Origin: Bacteroidota bacterium
GTDB taxonomy: Bacteria > Bacteroidota > Kryptoniia > Kryptoniales > JAKASW01
DNA: 7,055 bases
Reading direction: 5' to 3'
NCBI GenBank assembly: GCA_021796055.1
Contig: JAJYOS010000340.1
Location: 1-7,055, forward strand
Shown here: positions 1 to 5,370 of the stretch, piece after piece
Layout of the letters: each line of letters opens with the position of its first letter
Position numbering within the stretch: position 1 is the first letter of the stretch
The notes under the pieces: generated by a model
The model's database searches: none
Told to the model about the DNA's origin: nothing
What the model saw: only the letters and a program-made list of their open reading frames with translations
Made by a program: the position numbers and the translations under genes

Positions 1-30
1 ATAACGAAATTTCCCGTCTTCCACGCCGGA
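1..30 (+). repeat. Short duplicate of the inside of the intact permease gene
   Basis: These 30 bases match 964-993 at 29 of 30 positions. They read [10 protein letters not shown], which is residues 70-79 of the permease encoded at 758-2005. After about position 30 the match stops abruptly and the sequence becomes the minus strand of a permease C-terminal region. The segment is therefore the edge of a second permease copy, or of a variant of the same gene, joined in the wrong orientation to its neighbour. The match and the switch are visible in the sequence. Whether it reflects a genomic rearrangement or an assembly join at a contig edge cannot be decided here. Confidence 0.75.
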
Positions 31-490
31 GATATCAAGATGCCTATGAACGCCAGAGAGATCGGCATCGAGGTAGGAAGAAACTTGTCCACAAGCATGC
101 TCAAAGGATAGGAGAATCCAAGTCCTATCAATCCCCCTCCTAGACAGATGAGCGACGATTCGATCAGGAATTGGACCAGTATGGTTCGTCTCTTTGCGCC
201 TAGAGCCTTTCGGATTCCGATTTCTTTAGTCCGTTCTGTTACACTCACAAACATGATATTCATTATACCGATACCTCCCACAAAGAGCGAAAGGGCAGTG
301 ATGAAGAGTCCTACCGCACCTATTATGCCTGCGATTCTGTCGAAGGCGCTCGTCAGGAGGCTCTGCTCGTTTATCGAGAAATCGTCCTTCTGAAACGGCG
401 ACAACCCTCTAATCTTCCTCATTATCCCGCGAAGCTCCTCCTTTGCATTTGCCAGCTCTTTCGGGTTCGCGACGGAAAGGACAAAAGAAA
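31..490 (-). pseudogene. Inverted fragment of a MacB/FtsX-type ABC permease (end of periplasmic domain plus FtsX domain)
   Basis: Read on the minus strand, this stretch is open throughout. It gives the end of a MacB periplasmic domain ([19 protein letters not shown]), then a membrane segment ending in [20 protein letters not shown]. The conserved FtsX-family loop [20 protein letters not shown] follows, then a second membrane segment ([19 protein letters not shown]). It breaks off at about position 31, before the last membrane segment and the usual DPxEALRYE tail. The N-terminal half is missing at the other end, where the sequence switches near 472-490 into the plus-strand fragment. The family is certain from the FtsX motif (PF02687 type). 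The piece cannot make a working transporter as arranged. It may be a real rearranged gene remnant or an assembly chimera. The breakpoints are approximate, because the two orientations share bases at the right-hand join. Confidence 0.8.
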
Positions 491-680
491 TCGGAATCAG
501 GAAAGCACTCGGCGCAAAGAGGCGAACCATACTGGTACAGTTCCTGATCGAATCGTCGCTCATCTGTCTGGGAGGAGGATTGATAGGACTCGCGTTCTCT
601 TACCCGCTGAGCATGCTTGTCGACAAGTTCCTTCCGACGTCGATGCCGATCTCTCTTGCGTTCCTTGGCATCTTGATATC
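31..680. repeat. Inverted duplication: 209-bp arms 31-239 and 472-680, 232-bp spacer
   Basis: The two arms align as reverse complements without gaps. By hand count they differ at 27 of 209 positions (about 87% identity). Both arms encode the same stretch of an FtsX-type permease, from [16 protein letters not shown] through SMPISLAF. Only two amino acids differ (Gly/Ala and Ile/Leu), so nearly all differences are synonymous. Each copy must have diverged under protein-level selection before the two were placed head to head. A recent fold-back of a single template would give identical arms. Recombination or misassembly between paralogues or strain variants fits better. Confidence 0.85.
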
Positions 681-765
681 GCTTGCGGTCGGCGTGATCT
701 CAGGCATTGTACCTGCATCAAGGGCCTCTAAACTCGATCCGGTGGAGGCGCTGAGATATGAATAG
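472..765 (+). pseudogene. C-terminal fragment of the upstream MacB-type permease
   Basis: The frame ending with TAG at 763-765 encodes [16 protein letters not shown], two hydrophobic segments ([19 protein letters not shown] and LAFLGILISLAVGVISGIV) and the tail PASRASKLDPVEALRYE. That is the C-terminal part of an FtsX-domain ABC permease. The same tail pattern (DPIESLRYE) ends the next gene. The N-terminal domain and the first two membrane segments are absent, because at about 472 the sequence switches to the inverted fragment. The first in-frame ATG, at 580, is internal and not a credible start. The fragment overlaps the next gene by 8 bp, so in the intact genome it was probably the first of two adjacent permease genes. 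It is intact only at its 3' end. Confidence 0.8.
744..765 (+). promoter_or_regulatory. Shine-Dalgarno and stop/start overlap coupling the two permease genes
   Basis: GGAGG at 744-748 lies 9 bases before the ATG at 758. That ATG sits inside the end of the upstream frame (ATGAATAG, stop at 763-765). This arrangement supports 758 as the true start and suggests translational coupling, so the two permease subunits would be made together. Confidence 0.7.
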
Positions 766-2005
766 GAACATCATCTGGTCGGAATGGTCGGAAAGTTTCC
801 TGATGGCGCTTGCAGCCATCCGCTCGAACAAGCTGCGGTCTATCCTGACTCTTCTCGGCATCGTCGTGGGGGTTTTCTCAATCATAGCTGTGACCACCGC
901 GATGCGGGTTATGCAGAACTCAATCGAGAGCAGACTCAACTCACTAGGCTCAGACACGTTCGAAATAACGAAATTTCCGGTCTTCCACGCCGGTGGGCCG
1001 GGGTGGTGGAGGAAGTACTGGAACCGGAAGGATCTCACGTATGAGGATGTGATCAAACTGAGAAATCGGGCGACTATGGCGAGCAGCGTGGGTGCCATGG
1101 CAGACAAGGGCGGAATGATCGCCGTACACGGCCAACAATCAACGAACCCGAATGTGGACCTGATGGGCGTCACGCCCGAGATTTTCACCGCGCAAGACAA
1201 ACCGATCGGTGAAGGCAGGGCGATAACCCAGAGTGACCTCGACGTTTCACGTCTCGCCTGTGTAATCGACCCGAACATGGCCGGCGCTCTTTTCCCGCAT
1301 TCCGATCCGCTTGGACAGCAGGTCAAAGTGGATGGAATCGGTTACACCGTCGTAGGCGTCATAAAGAACCAGGGGACAGTGCTCGGTGAAGGAAACCCAT
1401 ACATGATGGTACCGCTTACTACTTTCTTTGCCCGTTACGGAGAACGAAGGAGTCTTGATATTTACGTTCAGTCAAGTAGTCAGAAAACTTTTGCCGAGAC
1501 CGAAGACCAGGTGGAGGCGATTCTCCGGGCGATCAGGAATGTCCCGCCGCGAAAGCCGGATGATTTCGAAATGATTTCCAATGCTTCACTGATCGACCAG
1601 TTCAATCACCTGACTTTCTACATCAGGATAGGAGCTATTGTGGTAAGTGCGATAGCGCTTCTTGCGGCCGGCGTCGGAATAATGAACATAATGCTCGTGG
1701 GTGTGACCGAACGAACCCGAGAAATAGGCGTGAGGAAATCCATTGGTGCTACGAAGCGCAATATCCTGACCCAATTCATGCTCGAAGCGATTGTGCTTTG
1801 CGAGGTAGGAGGCATAGTCGGCGTCTTGCTTGGCCTTATCGGAGGCAATCTCGCTGCATTGGCGATGCACATGAGGGCGGCATTTCCTCTTGATTGGGCT
1901 ATGATCGGCCTTATCGTCTGCTCGCTTGTCGGTGTGATATTCGGTGTTTACCCGGCATACAAGGCGGCGAGCGTGGATCCAATAGAGTCTCTACGGTATG
2001 AGTGA
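758..2005 (+). CDS. MacB/FtsX-type ABC transporter permease
   Basis: This 415-residue inner-membrane permease has the full MacB-type layout. The N-terminal cytoplasmic stretch leads into membrane segment 1 (about residues 28-48, ILTLLGIVVGVFSIIAVTTA). A large periplasmic MacB_PCD-type domain follows (about 50-280). The FtsX-type domain has three membrane segments (about 286-314, 341-369 and 380-402). The signature GVGIMNIMLVGVTERTREIG and the loop EIGVRKSIGATKR lie at about residues 306-334, and the protein ends in DPIESLRYE. Such permeases work with a separate or fused LolD/MacB-type ATPase, a membrane-fusion protein and an outer-membrane channel to move substrates from the periplasm outward. 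No ATPase domain is fused here, so it needs a partner outside the window. The start at 758 is supported by a GGAGG and by overlap with the upstream permease fragment. The substrate cannot be inferred. Family call sure; macrolide export should not be assumed. Confidence 0.93.
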   Translation: MNRNIIWSEWSESFLMALAAIRSNKLRSILTLLGIVVGVFSIIAVTTAMRVMQNSIESRLNSLGSDTFEITKFPVFHAGGPGWWRKYWNRKDLTYEDVIKLRNRATMASSVGAMADKGGMIAVHGQQSTNPNVDLMGVTPEIFTAQDKPIGEGRAITQSDLDVSRLACVIDPNMAGALFPHSDPLGQQVKVDGIGYTVVGVIKNQGTVLGEGNPYMMVPLTTFFARYGERRSLDIYVQSSSQKTFAETEDQVEAILRAIRNVPPRKPDDFEMISNASLIDQFNHLTFYIRIGAIVVSAIALLAAGVGIMNIMLVGVTERTREIGVRKSIGATKRNILTQFMLEAIVLCEVGGIVGVLLGLIGGNLAALAMHMRAAFPLDWAMIGLIVCSLVGVIFGVYPAYKAASVDPIESLRYE

Positions 2006-2133
2006 ATAGGACGTCAAAATTCAAAGGTCAAAAGTCAAAAAAGGAAAGGATAAAAGGGCCGTTAAACGATCGTTAATCAAACACTGTCAGTTTCTCGCGG
2101 ATCCCTCTGAGACCTTCTTGCTTTTGACCTGTT
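2006..2133. other. Convergent intergenic region without a clear terminator
   Basis: This 128-bp gap lies between the permease stop and the stop of the minus-strand SDR-like gene, so both genes converge here. I see no GC-rich hairpin followed by a T run on either strand. What it does contain is a 7-bp tandem repeat (2014-2041), a perfect 10-bp palindrome AACGATCGTT (2065-2074), and a pair of perfect 10-bp inverted words, AGGTCAAAAG at 2025-2034 and CTTTTGACCT at 2121-2130. The inverted words are separated by 86 bp, and their loop is long for an intrinsic terminator. Confidence 0.6.
2014..2041. repeat. Four-unit tandem repeat of a TCAAAAx heptamer
   Basis: Units start at 2014, 2021, 2028 and 2035, and read TCAAAAT, TCAAAGG, TCAAAAG and TCAAAAA. 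The 7-bp period is exact and the core TCAAA is invariant. It follows the permease stop codon by a few bases. One unit plus its flank is complementary to 2121-2130 across the intergenic gap. It may be a simple repeat or part of a dispersed intergenic element. One copy in one window cannot tell which. Confidence 0.65.
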
Positions 2134-3849
2134 TTACGCCTTCATCCTCAGGCCTTTTTCCTCGTACGAGAAGATCCAGCCGACGACTCTTCCAGGTTCG
2201 ATTGTCTCGAAGTTATTCCAGTATTCTTTCGTGTAGATGAAGCGAGAGCTTGTATCTCCAACCGGAATAGGTTCGGTCATCTTCTTTATCTCACACAGCC
2301 TGCTCTTCCACAAAGTCATATTGGCGACGCGCAGATCGACCCAGCCGTCGTGCGCCCAGGCATTGATTGATTTATGGTTAGCCGACAGTACACTCTCTCC
2401 TCTGAACGGCGGAATCTTGATATCTTCGCCTCTTAGCATGCTCTTTCCGTCGGGAAGGAGTATCGGGATTCCTATCGAGATTATCTCAGAACGCAGCCTC
2501 CCATCGGATTTTATCATTTCATACAGCTCGCCTGACATTTGTTCAGCCGGTATTTGCTCCACGGCCGCGAAGCTGCCGTAACGCTTTGACAGGAGATAAC
2601 TCTCATAGAGAAGCTTGGATAGCCTCGGCGGACCCAGGAGCTCGAAGGCTACGCTGTCGACTTCGTGCTCCGATTCGAGCTCGCGCATTCTTGAGAATGC
2701 GGAATGGAACATGTACCCTGCGCGGTAAGTGGGAGCGAGCGTGGCATTGTCGAGCGCGTTAATTATATCATGGCCGGTATTTCCCCCTTTGATCTCGTAG
2801 ATGACGTCCTCCGCAATCTCCTCGGGGGTGACAAATTCCATCTGTCCGGGTGTTGTAATAGCTTCGAACTCCCCGCGCGAGAAAAGGCCGTTTTCACCTG
2901 TATCGATGAAGACCGACCGAAGCGGCTCATCCGTCTTCTTCGTCTTAATCGCTGTCTTCAGCTCCAGAGAATCTCCAATTACATAAGGGTCTTCGGGAGA
3001 ACAATCCTGCAGGAGGATCGGTTTTCCGCGACGCATTATCTCTCCGAATGCCACCCGCTTCCATGCAATTGCCGCGGTCGGCTTGATCTCCTTTGTAATC
3101 GGTGCATCGGGAGTGCGCCCCATGAGAAACATTAGTAGTGTGTGCGCCCCTGCTACTGCAGACTTGCTCAGCAATACGCTGCTCGGCTTCTCTTCGCTGT
3201 GTGTGTACGGAATGTTCAGTCCCATCCCGCCTGTCCCGCTTGTCCCTATCTTCATGTAAATCTTTGTTCCCGCATCATGCATAGATCTGTACAAAATCTG
3301 AATGTGCCTGATAAGCTGTGGCGTATAAAGTGTGCATAACATTCTTTCAATGGAATCTACAAGCTGATCGCTGATGGGCGATGATGCTTTTCTGGCTGTG
3401 TCAAGCTCTTTCATCAGCGAGCGGCTCGATTGAAACTGATCCTGGTATGCGATCGCCGTTGCCGAGTTGATGCAGTCGATGATAACTTCTGGCCGGTAAT
3501 CGGTGAGCAAATTATAGATGGTGCTGGATTTAAGGTTCTCCTCCGACAATTCTCCGATTGTGTCGTTGATCAGGACATGTCTTCTCTCCGAATTAGAGAG
3601 TATTTCCTCCCGAGACAAGTCTTTAAATTCTTCCCGGACAAAGATGTTGCCGCAGTACGGAACGAAAAAGTCCGGGTCGTGATCGGGATATTCTTGTCGC
3701 AGTTGTCCGACTGCCTGGTTTGCTTCTGATTTTAGAAGGGAAGTGACAATAATCTTGTCCGGTTTTTCCGGGACGAGTTTTCGGCAGATTGCAGAGCCCA
3801 CCAAGCCCCATCCGCCAAGAACAAGGACGGTTTTTCCTTTGATCTCCAT
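2134..3849 (-). CDS. Long SDR/epimerase-like Rossmann-fold protein, function unknown
   Basis: This is a 571-residue soluble protein with no signal peptide or membrane segment. The N-terminus has a nucleotide-binding fold: VLVLGGWGLVGSAICRKL gives the GxxGxxG pattern at Gly12, Gly15 and Gly18. Later Rossmann-like strands include EVIIDCINSAT (about 121-131) and KIYMKIGTSGTGGMG (about 196-210). The stretch SSVLLSKSAVAGAHTLL (about 223-239) resembles the SDR active-site helix, but the usual YxxxK pair is not present. The nearest tyrosine is Tyr215, with Lys221 and Lys229 as candidate lysines. About 300 further residues follow that I cannot assign, making it about twice the length of ordinary SDR enzymes. 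AAAGGA on the minus strand at 3857-3862 lies 7 bases before the ATG at 3849 and supports this start. It is transcribed alone, divergent from the FadL gene. NAD(P) binding is likely; substrate and reaction are unknown, and a non-catalytic role is possible. Confidence 0.85.
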   Translation of the reverse strand: MEIKGKTVLVLGGWGLVGSAICRKLVPEKPDKIIVTSLLKSEANQAVGQLRQEYPDHDPDFFVPYCGNIFVREEFKDLSREEILSNSERRHVLINDTIGELSEENLKSSTIYNLLTDYRPEVIIDCINSATAIAYQDQFQSSRSLMKELDTARKASSPISDQLVDSIERMLCTLYTPQLIRHIQILYRSMHDAGTKIYMKIGTSGTGGMGLNIPYTHSEEKPSSVLLSKSAVAGAHTLLMFLMGRTPDAPITKEIKPTAAIAWKRVAFGEIMRRGKPILLQDCSPEDPYVIGDSLELKTAIKTKKTDEPLRSVFIDTGENGLFSRGEFEAITTPGQMEFVTPEEIAEDVIYEIKGGNTGHDIINALDNATLAPTYRAGYMFHSAFSRMRELESEHEVDSVAFELLGPPRLSKLLYESYLLSKRYGSFAAVEQIPAEQMSGELYEMIKSDGRLRSEIISIGIPILLPDGKSMLRGEDIKIPPFRGESVLSANHKSINAWAHDGWVDLRVANMTLWKSRLCEIKKMTEPIPVGDTSSRFIYTKEYWNNFETIEPGRVVGWIFSYEEKGLRMKA

Positions 3850-3876
3850 TGTGGGTTCCTTTCTTTAGGTAAACAT

Positions 3877-3905
3877 AAAATAATCCCCGCCAGCCGACTG
3901 AACAA
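3877..3905 (-). promoter_or_regulatory. Weak candidate promoter for the SDR-like gene
   Basis: On the minus strand TTGTTC (3900-3905) and TATTTT (3877-3882) are separated by 17 bases, and the -10 element is about 28 bases before the ATG. The spacing is ideal but the hexamers match the sigma70 consensus at only 3 and 4 of 6 positions. It is offered as a candidate only. Confidence 0.3.
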
Positions 3906-4000
3906 GCTAACATCTGGCCATGATCATGAAGGGGCGACAGGAAACGATGGTGCCAGGTGAAGACGACTCGACGGTCGCAGGGCATGAAGCTGCCCGCTAA
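3906..4000. other. Dyad-rich block in the divergent intergenic region
   Basis: Between the two candidate promoters lies about 95 bp, less AT-rich than its flanks, with several small dyads. These are a perfect 10-bp palindrome CATGATCATG (3919-3928), CTGGC/GCCAG arms (3914-3918 and 3952-3956) that enclose it, and a GGGCA/TGCCC hairpin with a 6-base loop (3980-3984 and 3991-3995). It could be an operator region, a structured RNA or a dispersed repeat. It matches no riboswitch, RNase P, SRP or 6S core motif that I can recall. Both candidate promoters would start transcription outside it, which favours a DNA-level role if those promoters are right. Confidence 0.4.
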
Positions 4001-4026
4001 GGTGTAGATTTTGTAAATGGGCAAAT

Positions 4027-4055
4027 TTGACTTTGTGTTTTGCATCGCTTAAAAT
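4027..4055 (+). promoter_or_regulatory. Sigma70-type promoter for the FadL/SGNH operon
   Basis: TTGACT at 4027-4032 and TAAAAT at 4050-4055 are separated by exactly 17 bases. Each hexamer is close to consensus (TTGACA and TATAAT). Initiation would fall at about 4062, giving a short leader of roughly 25 bases that carries the ribosome-binding site. No other convincing promoter lies before the SGNH gene. Confidence 0.65.
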
Positions 4056-4075
4056 AGCCCGTCGTATAAAATAAA

Positions 4076-4090
4076 AAGGAGGTGCTTGTG
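4076..4090 (+). promoter_or_regulatory. Strong ribosome-binding site that fixes a GTG start at 4088
   Basis: AAGGAGGT at 4076-4083 is a near-perfect Shine-Dalgarno sequence. A GTG at 4082 overlaps it and so cannot be its start codon. The in-frame GTG at 4088 lies 5 bases after GGAGG, which is functional spacing. The protein should therefore begin MACVNKKAV, two residues shorter than the longest reading. Confidence 0.75.
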
Positions 4091-5335
4091 GCTTGCGTCA
4101 ATAAGAAAGCTGTAACGTTTCTGGCGATAGCCATTATGTCCGTGTCGACGGCATTTGGCAGCGGCTATCAGCTCAATGAACACGGTGCGAGAGCGGTTTC
4201 GATGGGTGGCGCCTTTGTCGCCCGCGCTTGGGACGCTTCCGCGATATACTTCAACCCTGCAGGCTTAAGCTACGTTCAAGGCTTCAACGTAATGCTTGGA
4301 GGAACTCTCATCCTTCCCAACACTACTTTTACCGGCCCTTATCCGAACAACACCGAGTGGAAGATGAACTCGATTTCCTTCTTCCCCCCCAACGCTTATG
4401 TCAGCTATAATTTCAACAATGGATTTGCGGCGGGTATAGGCGTGTTTACTCCCGACGGGCTGGGAACCGATTGGCCGCAGAACTGGGTCGGCAGATTCAT
4501 AATAACCAAGATCAATCTTCAATCATTCAACATTAATCCTACGGTTTCATATGCTTTCGGAGATTTCATTTCCATCGGAGTCGGTTTCGATTACGCCCTG
4601 GGAAGCGTGCTCCTGGAGAAATACAATCCCACTCCATTCAGCGATGCAACCGGTAACCCTATCACCCCGTTCATTCACATGCAGGGCGACGCGAACGGAA
4701 CCGGGTATAATTTCGGGATCATGCTGAAGCCGATAAAGAATGTCTCTGTCGGATTCTCGTACAGAAGCAAGATTGACTTCAAGACCACGAACGGGAACGC
4801 CACTTTCTCGCAAGCCGGAGTCCTTGCAGGTCTTCTCCCCGGGGGTGCGGTTTCCACGTCTCTTCCGTTTCCCGAGAACTGGTATGCCGGAATTGCGTAC
4901 AAGGGTGAGAATTATTCGGTGGAAGCGGATTTCCAACACGTCGGTTGGAGCGCGTACAGGCAACTCAACATAACTTTTGCGAATCATACAACTCTTCAGC
5001 AGAATAGTTCCATTATCGGAGACTACAGCGACACTTATATAATTCGCGCAGGCGGCGAGTACAATCTGGACAAGATGTGGACGCTCCGCGCCGGTGTGTT
5101 TTACGATAAGAACCCCATACCCGACGCCTATGATGCACCGATTCTTCCTGATGCCGACAGGCTGGGTCTCAACGCAGGTGTCGGCGTCAATTTGACCAAT
5201 CACCTGGCCGTCGATGCATCCTACATGTTCCTTCCGTTCAAGCAGAGGACGATAACGACCTCAGCTTACGGATTCAACGGTACTTATAACACAACAGCAA
5301 ACTTGATCGGCATCGATCTGAGTTACAGACTGTAG
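4088..5335 (+). CDS. FadL/OmpP1/TodX-family outer-membrane transport protein
   Basis: This is a 415-residue beta-barrel protein of the long-chain fatty-acid/aromatic-hydrocarbon channel family (PF03349 type). Residues 1-24 form a signal peptide, with a hydrophobic core AVTFLAIAIMSVSTAFG and likely cleavage between Gly24 and Ser25. The mature start SGYQLNEHGARAVSMGGAFVA is characteristic of the family, as is the N-terminal plug with the NPA motif (YFNPAGL, Asn56-Pro57-Ala58). The rest is alternating amphipathic strands, rich in aromatic residues and glycine, ending GIDLSYRL. FadL proteins let hydrophobic molecules cross the outer membrane by lateral diffusion from the barrel. Start chosen at GTG 4088 from the ribosome-binding site. 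The gene has its own promoter and is followed after 35 bp by an SGNH hydrolase gene, so the two are likely co-transcribed. Family confident; the substrate (fatty acids, hydrocarbons or other lipophiles) is not determined. Confidence 0.92.
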   Translation: MACVNKKAVTFLAIAIMSVSTAFGSGYQLNEHGARAVSMGGAFVARAWDASAIYFNPAGLSYVQGFNVMLGGTLILPNTTFTGPYPNNTEWKMNSISFFPPNAYVSYNFNNGFAAGIGVFTPDGLGTDWPQNWVGRFIITKINLQSFNINPTVSYAFGDFISIGVGFDYALGSVLLEKYNPTPFSDATGNPITPFIHMQGDANGTGYNFGIMLKPIKNVSVGFSYRSKIDFKTTNGNATFSQAGVLAGLLPGGAVSTSLPFPENWYAGIAYKGENYSVEADFQHVGWSAYRQLNITFANHTTLQQNSSIIGDYSDTYIIRAGGEYNLDKMWTLRAGVFYDKNPIPDAYDAPILPDADRLGLNAGVGVNLTNHLAVDASYMFLPFKQRTITTSAYGFNGTYNTTANLIGIDLSYRL

Positions 5336-5370
5336 TTTGCCTTAAACAAAAAGCGATAGGAACAACGAAA

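Noticed and set aside
148..393. Plus-strand 81-codon frame in the left region
   Set aside because: It is the antisense of the permease FtsX domain on the minus strand. The same antisense pattern (APxxFxxPISxVRSVT) recurs opposite the intact permease, which shows it is a shadow.
31..680. Single-template amplification fold-back (identical inverted copy)
   Set aside because: The arms differ at about 13% of positions, almost all synonymous, which a fold-back copy of one molecule would not produce.
718..1326. Minus-strand 202-codon frame opposite the intact permease
   Set aside because: It lies wholly across a well-supported plus-strand gene, has no recognisable domain and is Ser/Arg-rich, as antisense frames tend to be.
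3890..4020. Known riboswitch, ribozyme or housekeeping RNA in the divergent intergenic region
   Set aside because: I compared it by eye with cobalamin, SAM, SAH, c-di-GMP, glycine, fluoride, guanidine, TPP, hammerhead, SRP and RNase P cores and found no matching core on either strand.
3623..4045. Minus-strand 140-codon frame covering the divergent intergenic region
   Set aside because: It overlaps the start of the SDR-like gene in another frame. Its only unique part is low-complexity reading through the dyad block, with no domain.
4082..4087. GTG at 4082 as the FadL start
   Set aside because: It overlaps the AAGGAGGT ribosome-binding site. GTG 4088 has correct spacing.
4547..5203. Minus-strand 218-codon frame opposite the FadL gene
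   Set aside because: It is antisense to a clear outer-membrane protein gene, without start signals or motifs.
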